This document shows, piece by piece, positions 42,164-49,921 of a DNA stretch of 64,000 nucleotides. The stretch's first letter is position 1; each line of letters starts with the position of its first letter. Origin of the DNA: ZC4RG29 sp035304385 (GTDB lineage: Bacteria; Bacteroidota; Bacteroidia; Cytophagales; Cyclobacteriaceae); contig DATGQD010000069.1 in NCBI GenBank assembly GCA_035304385.1, positions 1-64,000 of the forward strand. The letters run 5' to 3'. Both the position numbers and the translations under genes were made by a program. A model generated the notes under the pieces. That model did no database searches and was not told the DNA's origin. It worked only from the letters and a program-made list of their open reading frames with translations.

Positions 42164-43576
42164 ATGTTTGAACTCGATCTGTCGTATTCAGTCCTGCTGG
42201 TCATTTGTCTTGTCGCCGCCTGCGGGTTTGAATTTGTCAACGGTTTCCACGATACGGCCAACGCGGTGGCCACGGTCATCTACACCAACACGCTGCGTCC
42301 CTGGATAGCCGTCATTCTCTCCGCAATCTGCAATTTCCTTGGGGTCTGGCTCGGTGGAATCACCGTGGCGATCGGCATCGTGAACTTGTTGCCGGTGGAA
42401 TCGTTGGTCGACCAGAACATCGCCCATAGCCTGTCCATGGTAATGGCCCTGCTCATCAGCGCCATTTTCTGGAACCTTTTCACCTGGTATTTCGGCATCC
42501 CGTGTTCAAGTTCGCATACCCTTATCGGGTCTATTCTGGGGGTGGGGATCGCGTTTTCCCTCATTCCCGGCGCCAATGAAACGGCCGTGAACTGGTCGAA
42601 AGCCCAGGACATCGGACTGTCGCTGCTGCTTTCGCCGCTGATCGGTTTTTCGGTGACCATCATCCTGATGTTCATTATCCGTAACCTGACCAAAAAAACT
42701 TCGTACGGCTCCACGCTGTTCAAGGAGCCCAAAAAGAATGCGCCGCCTCCGCCATGGATACGCACCATGCTGATACTTACGTGCACCAGCGTCAGCTTTT
42801 CACATGGTTCCAATGACGGACAGAAAGGTGTCGGCCTCGTCATGCTGATCCTTATCGGAATTATTCCCAGCTATTTTGCGCTCAACCAAACCGCGAACCC
42901 TTCAGCCCTTGTTGAACCCCTGGGCCAGAGTATGGCGATCATTAACACGATTGACGACGCTCCATTTTCGGCGACCGATCGCACGCGTTTAAGCAACGTG
43001 AAAACGCTGAACAGCCAGCTTCTTGAGCGTGTCGATGGTGTCACAACCGTTAACGCCATTCCCAGGAATGAGCGTTTTCTGGTGAGGAAGGATATCATGA
43101 TCCTGGATCGGGAGGTAAGGGATATTCTTAACATGCCCGACTTGACACTCAGTCCCCAAAACCGCGCGACGCTCACCGCTTCGCTGGGAACGTTGCGATC
43201 GATAACTGACTATTCGCCCAAGTGGGTCATTCTGCTGATTTCTGTTTCGCTTGGCACCGGTACGATGATCGGTTGGAAACGCATCGTAAAAACGATCGGT
43301 GAAAAAATCGGCAAGGAACATCTGACCTATGCGCAGGGTGCCAGCGCCGAACTGGTCGCCGCCAGTACCATCGGGCTATCCACCAGCCTCGGTCTGCCTG
43401 TGAGCACCACCCACGTGCTGTCATCCGGTATCGCCGGCAGTATGGTAGCTAACAAAGGCATCAAAAACCTTCAGGCCAATACCGTGCGTAATATTGTAAT
43501 CGCGTGGGTCCTCACGCTTCCGGTTGTGATGGTGTTGTCAGGAACGTTGTTCCTGATTTTTAGAGCGATCTCGTAG
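42164..43576 (+). CDS. pit: Low-affinity inorganic phosphate transporter (Pit family)
   Basis: A 470-residue inner-membrane proton- or metal-phosphate symporter. The two Pit repeats carry the family signatures: FEFVNGFHDTANAVATVI in the N-terminal half, and GASAELVAASTIGLSTSLGLPVSTTHVLSSGIAG in the C-terminal half, plus FSHGSNDGQKGVG in the middle. About 10 helices are predicted. A large soluble loop of about 110 residues (about 255-350, rich in Thr/Asn and charged residues) splits the protein, which is longer than E. coli Pit loops but common in Bacteroidota. Together with the Pst system at 30042-33485 the genome has both high- and low-affinity phosphate uptake. Confidence 0.9.
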   Translation: MFELDLSYSVLLVICLVAACGFEFVNGFHDTANAVATVIYTNTLRPWIAVILSAICNFLGVWLGGITVAIGIVNLLPVESLVDQNIAHSLSMVMALLISAIFWNLFTWYFGIPCSSSHTLIGSILGVGIAFSLIPGANETAVNWSKAQDIGLSLLLSPLIGFSVTIILMFIIRNLTKKTSYGSTLFKEPKKNAPPPPWIRTMLILTCTSVSFSHGSNDGQKGVGLVMLILIGIIPSYFALNQTANPSALVEPLGQSMAIINTIDDAPFSATDRTRLSNVKTLNSQLLERVDGVTTVNAIPRNERFLVRKDIMILDREVRDILNMPDLTLSPQNRATLTASLGTLRSITDYSPKWVILLISVSLGTGTMIGWKRIVKTIGEKIGKEHLTYAQGASAELVAASTIGLSTSLGLPVSTTHVLSSGIAGSMVANKGIKNLQANTVRNIVIAWVLTLPVVMVLSGTLFLIFRAIS

Positions 43577-43664
43577 GGGTGGGAGGCGAGTGCCACGATT
43601 CACGCTGATGTTTTATATTTTCACTGTTGTGTGTTAGTTTTAATACGCTCCTAAACCCCCTGTC

Positions 43665-44927
43665 ATGAATCGAACGCTTGCTCTATTTTGCCTGAGTTTA
43701 TTTTGGGCGTGTTCTGACAAACAGACTCAGATTAAGCTGACCAATACAGAAGACCTTGCGCTCGTCGATAAACCGATCCGAATATCGCGCGGAGACCTTC
43801 CCAGGCTGCCCCGCGGTGACGCGTTTCCTATTGTGATGAACGACGCCGACACGATCCCTGCGCAACTGGACGATCTGAACGGAGACGGCGCGTGGGATGA
43901 ACTCTTCTTTGTAGCCAATCTTGCGCCTCAAAGTACACTCACGCTGACCCTATCCTGGTCGCAAGACTCCATCGCTTTCCCTGCGCGAACAAGCATACGC
44001 TTCGGCAAGCGCGACGGCCGCGACCTTCCCGTAAGACCGATCACGAGCGACACGCTCCTCGCCAGCGAAATCCATGCGCGGCTTGGCTATCAGCCTTACC
44101 AAACGGACGGCCCCTCCTGGGAAAACGACAGAGTAGGATTTCGCCACTATTTTGACGGCCGTAATTCAAAAGACTTGTTTGGAAAGACAGTGTCGTATAT
44201 GACACCCGAAGATGTCGGCATCAGCGCGACGGGCGGTGTCGAAGACAACTTTCACGTGATGGCCGAATGGGGCCGCGATATTCTGGCTGTCGGAAACTCC
44301 GTCGGCATCGGGGGCATTAACCTGATGATCGGCGACAGCGTTTCGCGCATCGGCACCGCCGCAGGCGACACCGTCACGAATGTTGAGATGTCGACTTGCC
44401 ACATCGTACAGGAAGGACCGGTGCGCTCTATTCTGGATTTCAACTATCTCAACTGGAGACCCTTTGATCGCACCTACCAGGTGAAAGAACGCGTGAGCAT
44501 CTGGCCGGGAATGTACGCTTACCAAAACACGGTGAACGTCTCGGGACTGCAGGGAGATGAAACGCTTTTGGTGGGACTCGTCAACAGCAACACACGTAAC
44601 CCACTCAAGGAAATTATGGTCAACGATCGCTACGTTGTGCTGCTCACACACGACCAGCAAACGTACGATCGCGAATGGTGGCTAGGCCTCGCCATCATCC
44701 TTCCACGCGACGTTTACCAGGGCAACGGCGCGGCACCTGCGGAAGGTATTTTCTCGAACACGTTTTTTGGAAAACTCCAGATCTCCGAACAGTCGCCGGT
44801 GACATACTATGCCGTAGGCTGCTGGGAGCTGAGCGACGAAGGCTTTCGCGACCCGGAATATTTTGAAGATTATGTGGTTAACCTTGCGCAGCAGCTCAGC
44901 GCCAAAGTTCAGATTGAGGTACAGTAG
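43665..44927 (+). CDS. DUF4861-domain lipoprotein
   Basis: A 420-residue secreted protein with lipobox Cys16 (LFWAC). The mature domain matches DUF4861 as I remember it: 'IRISRGDLPRLPRGDAFPIVMND', then DLNGDGAWDELFFVANLAP, GFRHYFDGRNSKDLFGK, and a C-terminal part with 'EGPVRSILDFNYLNW' and NSNTRNPLK. The family is common in Bacteroidota polysaccharide-utilisation and alginate or pectin loci and is thought to act on carbohydrates, but no activity has been established that I can name. Here it stands alone, without SusC/SusD genes or other glycan enzymes near it. It faces the CapA-like gene tail to tail. Confidence 0.75.
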   Translation: MNRTLALFCLSLFWACSDKQTQIKLTNTEDLALVDKPIRISRGDLPRLPRGDAFPIVMNDADTIPAQLDDLNGDGAWDELFFVANLAPQSTLTLTLSWSQDSIAFPARTSIRFGKRDGRDLPVRPITSDTLLASEIHARLGYQPYQTDGPSWENDRVGFRHYFDGRNSKDLFGKTVSYMTPEDVGISATGGVEDNFHVMAEWGRDILAVGNSVGIGGINLMIGDSVSRIGTAAGDTVTNVEMSTCHIVQEGPVRSILDFNYLNWRPFDRTYQVKERVSIWPGMYAYQNTVNVSGLQGDETLLVGLVNSNTRNPLKEIMVNDRYVVLLTHDQQTYDREWWLGLAIILPRDVYQGNGAAPAEGIFSNTFFGKLQISEQSPVTYYAVGCWELSDEGFRDPEYFEDYVVNLAQQLSAKVQIEVQ

Positions 44928-45076
44928 GCCGTCATATCGGGAATTGAAGAGATGTGGCATGCAACGCCTCCCGGTGTCAAATCTTAGATTATCACCTTTT
45001 ACCGATTACGTTTATCCCATGTTTACCGATGACGGTTGGCCGATCACGGATTCCCGTGGGATAGCATGATGTGTTG

Positions 45077-45090
45077 CGCACGATCGTGCG
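45077..45090. terminator. Palindrome between convergent genes, possible terminator
   Basis: CGCACGATCGTGCG is a perfect 14-bp palindrome, 4 bases before the end of the convergent CapA-like gene and within the 166-base gap after the DUF4861 gene. It is followed by TCTTTAT on the plus strand. It may form a short hairpin on either strand, but the lack of a loop and long T run keeps confidence low. Confidence 0.3.
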
Positions 45091-45093
45091 TCT

Positions 45094-46443
45094 TTATCTG
45101 ATGGTCATTGCGCCATTGACATAGGGCATTACCCTTGCCTCGTGTCCGGCCTCGATTAATCTCCTGCACAACCGTTCGGCGTAGCCGGCGTCATAGAAAT
45201 TTCCGATGATGTGGGTTGTGCCGGCGTCGTCGGTGAGGGGTTCAATGCCGTAAAAATGATAGTCGTCCAGTGTGGGCAGGGACGCGCCACTTTGCGATTC
45301 GGCGACGGCGACGTGTATCCGATAACGTAGCGATGAATCAGGTGGCGTGTGTGCGATTTCCGGAACGTTGATATTGTGTTTACCGTACAGCGATCGCGAA
45401 TCGGTTACAAACTGACGAAATGCATTTTGCGATGTAGCGCTTCCCTTGAGCGTCGAAGGCTCCTTTTCCGCGAGCGGTACCGGAACCATGTAATAGTCGC
45501 GTCGCTCATCTTCGGTTCGATACACCCATTGTAAGAAGTAACCGGCGGAATCGATAGAGGTGACTACGCTATCGGGTCTGTACCTGATCTTCACCAATTC
45601 AGTATACGCCATGGCGCCGCCGTCGGTGTAGCGTTTACGTTGTCCTGATACGAAGTTGCCCAGCGAATATACCACGAGTTTGTTTTGATCTTTCCGCCAT
45701 TCCATAGGTTGCAGCACGTGCGGGTGTGAGCCGATCACGAGGTCTGCACCAAGCTTGAACAGGTGGTCGGCCAGTTGGCGTTGACCCCGGGTGGGAAGGC
45801 TTTCGTATTCATTCCCCCAATGCATAAAGACGATGATAGCATCGGGATTGACCTGTCTGGCCTTTAGTATGTCGGCCCGCATCAATGCGGTGTCGATCAG
45901 GTTTACCATACCGGGAGCAGGTACAGGTATGCCGTTGGTACCGTACGTGTAGTTGAGCAATGCGAGCGTAAAGCCATTCTTGTTGAGCAGGAGGGGATAT
46001 TCCTTGTCGCGTGCCGCTTCATCGACGAACGTTCCGGTGTGCGGGATATTGAGGCTGTCCAGTACGCGGATAGTGCGAAGGATGCCTTTCTTTCTGCGGT
46101 CGACGGAGTGGTTGTTGGCGGTGACGAGCACATCGAAGCCGGTCTCGCGAAGGGCGACGGCGAGTTCATCGGGAGAGCTGAACTGCGGATATCCTTTATA
46201 GGGTGGGCCCGCCAGCGTCACTTCGAGATTTCCGATGGCGATATCGGCCGTTTCGATATAAGGCCTCATGTTGGCGAAGCATGGGATATAGTCGTATCGT
46301 TTCGTCGACGGGTCGTACGCCGAAGCGATCTGGCTGTCGTGTCCCATGATGTCGCCGGCAAAGAGCAGGGAGATTCGAGTCGTGTCCTGCGCGCCTGCCG
46401 CGAACAAGGTCCAGGTCAGCAGGAGCGTCAAAAAATGTTTCAT
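45094..46443 (-). CDS. CapA-family protein with C-terminal SPOR-like domain
   Basis: A 449-residue secreted protein. A signal peptide (ending near AAGAQ) is followed by a PGA_cap/metallophosphoesterase-like CapA domain at about 25-320: ISLLFAGDIMGHDSQI, AIGNLEVTLAG, VTANNHSVDRRKKGILRT, MHWGNEYESLP and VIGSHPHVLQPMEW. In Bacillus, CapA helps assemble poly-gamma-glutamate, but most homologues have no known substrate. The last 75 residues read like a SPOR domain (YRIHVAVAESQSG, then HIIGNFYDAGYAERLCRRLIEAGHEARVMPYV), which binds denuded peptidoglycan in other proteins. If so, this CapA-type enzyme may be localised to the cell wall. The SPOR assignment is from residue pattern only. Confidence 0.8.
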   Translation of the reverse strand: MKHFLTLLLTWTLFAAGAQDTTRISLLFAGDIMGHDSQIASAYDPSTKRYDYIPCFANMRPYIETADIAIGNLEVTLAGPPYKGYPQFSSPDELAVALRETGFDVLVTANNHSVDRRKKGILRTIRVLDSLNIPHTGTFVDEAARDKEYPLLLNKNGFTLALLNYTYGTNGIPVPAPGMVNLIDTALMRADILKARQVNPDAIIVFMHWGNEYESLPTRGQRQLADHLFKLGADLVIGSHPHVLQPMEWRKDQNKLVVYSLGNFVSGQRKRYTDGGAMAYTELVKIRYRPDSVVTSIDSAGYFLQWVYRTEDERRDYYMVPVPLAEKEPSTLKGSATSQNAFRQFVTDSRSLYGKHNINVPEIAHTPPDSSLRYRIHVAVAESQSGASLPTLDDYHFYGIEPLTDDAGTTHIIGNFYDAGYAERLCRRLIEAGHEARVMPYVNGAMTIR

Positions 46444-46483
46444 AGCTTCTATTATTCATTGCAGGAGGGTGGCCGTGGGCTCG

Positions 46484-47149
46484 TCAGTCCACCGGCATAA
46501 CCTTGTCCGCAACAATTACAAAAACGCGGCCATCCTTTTCCGGCCTTATGCGGGCGATGCCCGTAAAACCCCCGAAAGCGGGAAGAAAACCTTGCCGGGA
46601 TCCGAAGTAAAAGCAAGGCAGCGTCATCGCCTGTCTGCCCTTTCCGCTGAGTTGCACCGCGGGATGCACGTGACCGGCCAGGTTGTAGTCGTCACCGGAA
46701 TGTGCTTCGCGCGGGTGATGGGTCAGCAGGAACGGCCCGATCTTCAGTTTTTCATGAACCGTAAGCGATTTTCTTTCATATTGAATACGGCTCATGATGT
46801 CGTGGTTTCCCAGCACAAGTTCGAACTTTATTCCCGGAAAATGGCGAATCACTTCGCCGAACTCCTCCCACTCGCCGTTGTAATGACTGTGAAACAGGTC
46901 ACCCAGGCAGATGACGCGCTGCGCACGTGAGACGGCGATCAATTCGACGAGCGAATCGAGCGTGTCCCGGTTCACGCGCGGAGGCACGGGTATCCCTGCG
47001 CGTCGAAAATGGCTCACCTTGCCCAGGTGCAGGTCCGCCAACAGCAGCGCCGCTTCTTCCCTCCAATACGCAGCCCGTTGCGGATACAGCACAAACCGCT
47101 GCCCCGCCACCGACACCTCTGCAATGCGTTCGCTTTCGCCCTGTTTCAT
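46484..47149 (-). CDS. pdeM: Ligase-associated phosphoesterase/nuclease PdeM
   Basis: A 221-residue metal-dependent phosphoesterase of the calcineurin-like fold. The metal motifs are seen in order: LLLADLHLGK, VICLGDLFHSH, LVLGNHD, LLTHHP and AGHVHPAV. This is the PdeM subfamily, a component of bacterial ligase-associated DNA repair clusters with an Lhr-type helicase, an exonuclease and an ATP-dependent ligase. The helicase is in this window (39515); the ligase and the exonuclease are not. The frame starts at a TTG at 47179, but the ATG at 47149 gives the expected N-terminus. The gene precedes the CapA-like gene by 40 bases on the same strand. Confidence 0.85.
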   Translation of the reverse strand: MKQGESERIAEVSVAGQRFVLYPQRAAYWREEAALLLADLHLGKVSHFRRAGIPVPPRVNRDTLDSLVELIAVSRAQRVICLGDLFHSHYNGEWEEFGEVIRHFPGIKFELVLGNHDIMSRIQYERKSLTVHEKLKIGPFLLTHHPREAHSGDDYNLAGHVHPAVQLSGKGRQAMTLPCFYFGSRQGFLPAFGGFTGIARIRPEKDGRVFVIVADKVMPVD

Positions 47150-47268
47150 CTTATCCAAATGAACTACAAGTATAGGCAAAGACGGGGGATATTCTAATGA
47201 CGGTGGGCGGGTCGGGCAGGTACTTCTGTATTCCTAATACACAAACGCGTATGGGATTAGCGATCAGC

Positions 47269-47370
47269 GATTTTCGATTTGTGATTTGGTAGCACCGGTC
47301 ACAGCTTTCGTTTCAAGGGTGACATCTTGCTTTCGCCCCGAGCTGCGTTTTAGGCGACAGATCGAAAATC
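47269..47370. repeat. Distant inverted repeat between pdeM and osmC genes
   Basis: GATTTTCGAT (47269-47278) is matched by ATCGAAAATC (47361-47370), a perfect 10-bp inverted repeat with an 82-base spacer; the left arm is embedded in a GATTT-rich simple-repeat stretch. The right arm ends inside the osmC stop region. It may be a minisatellite relic rather than a functional site. Confidence 0.4.
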
Positions 47371-47779
47371 AAAGATCATACACAAACTCAACCTCTTGCC
47401 TGATCTCCGGATGTAAGCTCTTCGCGACGGGGCAGTTCAGTGCGGTGTCTTCGAGGATTTGTTTTTGTTCGTCGGTAAGGCTTAGTCCCGACATGTTTAC
47501 TTTGACGACAACACCGGTCACGCGTCGTGGATTCGAGCCCATAATTTTTGTGACTTCCGCACTGGCCTCGGGAAAGGGAATGTTTTCTTTCGCTGCCCGA
47601 ATGCCCATTGTGGTGAGCATGCAAGTTGCGAGAGACGTTGCCAGCAGATCGGTGGGGGAGAAGGCTTCGCCTTTTCCATGATTGTCGACGGGTGCGTCGG
47701 TTACGATCGACGAGGAAGAACGCACGTGCGTGCAGGTTGTCCTGAGTTCACCGTGATAGTGTACTGTTGATGTTATCAT
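47369..47779 (-). CDS. OsmC-family peroxiredoxin-like protein
   Basis: A 136-residue cytoplasmic thiol peroxidase of the OsmC/Ohr superfamily. The two reactive cysteines are in place: Cys53 in DLLATSLATCMLT and Cys116 in LNCPVAKSLHPE, as in OsmC proteins that reduce organic hydroperoxides. The N-terminal beta part (MITSTVHYHGELRTTCTHVRS) and length are typical of the small YhfA-like subgroup. It lies 23 bases upstream of nothing on its own strand but 23 bases after the start of the beta-barrel gene region, so probably a separate transcript. Its role in oxidative defence is inferred from the family. Confidence 0.88.
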   Translation of the reverse strand: MITSTVHYHGELRTTCTHVRSSSSIVTDAPVDNHGKGEAFSPTDLLATSLATCMLTTMGIRAAKENIPFPEASAEVTKIMGSNPRRVTGVVVKVNMSGLSLTDEQKQILEDTALNCPVAKSLHPEIRQEVEFVYDL

Positions 47780-47802
47780 GAATACGATTGTGTTGATAAT
47801 GA

Positions 47803-48513
47803 TTACCGCCTTCGCCGTGGACCCGGCTGCTGGCCGCCGGAGGTAAAGATAACGCCAAGCGAGATTTCCAGCCCGGTCAGGTCGATCTTGGCATCGGGAA
47901 ATTCTACGTTTCGCGTTTCAATGCTGTTGTTGCCCCCGGCGTACGATCCTGTGAGCGGGAAATCGGCATGACCGACCAGGTAATTTACCTCCAGTGAAAT
48001 TCCGAATTGGCTGGCAACATAGACGGTGAGTTCGACGCCGCCGTGGTACCCGAATCCGGGTTTGTTGTCGTATGTGAACGATGAGTTGGCGACAGTCCAT
48101 CCCTCATACTCCCGGATCGCCTTGTCCATATTGCCGTAGTTGATGCGTTGGTCGAATCCGTAGAAGAAGAATCCACCGCCTTTGATGTCGAAGTCGACGA
48201 CCTGTCCTTTCAGTTGAAAAACCAACTCGGCGGGAATGAAAATAGTGAAGTTGGGCCCGACCAACGGCGACTTCGATTCGAAGGGCAGGTCTTTCATATT
48301 CAATCCTGACATTCGATACAACGATGCGCCGGTCTCTATGGCAAAAAACCGGGTGAGGTCGACGCCTACGCCGCGGATGGAGAATGGGCTGACCGGCGTT
48401 GAGAAATAGCCGTTTTTGGGAAGAAAGTAAGAAAACGAAAGGCCGAAATCCTGGGCGAGGGTCGAGGTAGACAAGCAAGCCAGGAAGGCGACCGTGATGA
48501 TACGGTGCTTCAT
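47803..48513 (-). CDS. Probable outer-membrane beta-barrel protein
   Basis: A 236-residue protein. The ATG at 48513 gives a signal peptide ending in TLAQ; the frame upstream to 48684 encodes no sensible extension. The mature protein has alternating amphipathic strands (FGLSFSYFLPKNG, FSIRGVGVDLTRFFAIETG, FDIKGGGFFFYG, FGYHGGVELTVYVASQFGISLEVNYLVG, IDLTGLEISLGVIF) consistent with an 8-stranded barrel, and a positively charged C-terminal tail (Q-Q-P-G-P-R-R-R-R). No family can be named; similar small barrels in Bacteroidota are annotated only as outer-membrane or 'porin family' proteins. It precedes osmC by 23 bases on the same strand. Confidence 0.7.
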   Translation of the reverse strand: MKHRIITVAFLACLSTSTLAQDFGLSFSYFLPKNGYFSTPVSPFSIRGVGVDLTRFFAIETGASLYRMSGLNMKDLPFESKSPLVGPNFTIFIPAELVFQLKGQVVDFDIKGGGFFFYGFDQRINYGNMDKAIREYEGWTVANSSFTYDNKPGFGYHGGVELTVYVASQFGISLEVNYLVGHADFPLTGSYAGGNNSIETRNVEFPDAKIDLTGLEISLGVIFTSGGQQPGPRRRR

Positions 48514-48602
48514 GTCGCGTTTTTTTGCAAAGTAATGAAAGTTTAGTGCGGAGCTCGCCTGGCCTCGGCGGATGGTAGCGCAACCCGGTTCTCCGGCAAC
48601 GG

Positions 48603-49735
48603 TTAGGGCACCAGGAAGGCCTGTACCAACGGTCCCGCTCTCACAATGTAAATGCCGGAGTTTAGCGGCGCATTGGGATACCAAAGTTCCTCTAGGGTAG
48701 ACGCGCCGTTGCTGACAAGCGTGCGCGTGGCGAGTATTCGTCCTGCTGGCGCATATATCGTTACCGGTATCTCCGTCGCACCCGTCAGGCCGGTAATCCG
48801 GATGCCCACGTACGTACCGTTTGAAGGATTGGGGAATACGGTAAGTACAAGCGCCTGGCGGACGGTGTTATTTATTGTCACTACTGGCGAGTATGTCGAC
48901 GTTCCATCATAGTCGGTCTGCAAGAGACGATAATAGCTTCTTCCCGACAGCGGCATTCGATCTTCATAACTGTAATGTTTGACCGTGTTGGTGGTGCCAC
49001 TACCAGCGACTTCGGCAAGCGCTTCGTACTGTTCGCCGTCGGCCGATCTTTCTATGGTGAAGTGGTCATTGTTGAGCTCGGACGCGGTAGACCAGGTGAG
49101 TTGCACAGTGCCCGCAGGCATGAGCTTGCCATCGAAGCGTGTCAAAGTTATCGGAACGAGACTGGAATGGTAGACTGTGATTTGAATGTGGTCAATGCTG
49201 CCTCCAACGGATTGGAATAAGGTGGTTAATCCACCAATTAAAATTCCGACACCAAAATTCGGACTATTAATTTCATCAGGAGTCCAGTTCGTGCCCCAAA
49301 GATCATCGGGACCACCGTAGGTCACAGTAGTAAAAGATGTTGACCAGTTGTCCGGGTCTTCATAGTCAGTGTCCGTATAGGACGCTCCTCCATCCTTAGT
49401 TAGCTCCACGCTTTCCTCTCTCACATTATTGCCGTTGCTTCGCCGTCGACGGACGGTTACCTCAATGCCCTCAATGACATCCGTAGCAGGTATAGTAAAG
49501 CAAATCCGCCGGTAAGGAGAATGCTGGAAAAGAAAGCGGTGTTGCCGCTAACCTCGGCTGATGTGCCACCAGCGGCAAAAACCCCACTCGAATTGGACCA
49601 ATTTGTTGAAAGAAAGTATGGGATACTCGATGCTGTCGATGGGCTTCTCGTAGTTTGACCAGAAACTGAAAAGCTGGGGACGGACAGTAAAAAAACAGCA
49701 AAATACCGCCCGGTACATGCCAAAAAATGAGCCAC
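48603..49735 (-). pseudogene. Frameshifted T9SS-secreted protein with type A sorting domain
   Basis: Two frames join to make one T9SS cargo protein. The N-terminal piece (GTG at 49735, or TTG at 49723) has a signal peptide ending in FSVSGQ and a beta-domain that breaks off at GGFALL. The C-terminal piece resumes as TIPATDVIEGIEVTVRRRRSNG, a pattern typical of such secreted beta-sandwich domains. It then has an FN3-like domain (LTRFDGKLMPAGTVQLTWSTASE) and a T9SS type A sorting domain at the end (LTVFPNPSNGTYVGI, then SGIYIVRAG). A single missing base at about 49497-49503 separates them. Either this is a real pseudogene or the assembly has an error. If restored, the product would be exported through the outer membrane. 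Confidence 0.75.
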
Positions 49736-49921
49736 GGCACTGTAGGTTACGCCAAAAAAATCGGAAGGGTGCCTAAAGGTATTGAATCGCGCAAAAAACC
49801 GCAAGCCTGCATGTCATAATGAAAAAATGATGGCCCCCTCCAACGAAAGTTGCGTTATATGCCACACACGGCTGCCGGAATCCCTTGCGGTTTCGCGGCG
49901 TCCCTTTTACATTGCTCAAAC

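Noticed and set aside
45094..46443. Capsule (poly-gamma-glutamate) synthesis locus
   Set aside because: Only a CapA-like protein is present; CapB and CapC homologues are not in the window.
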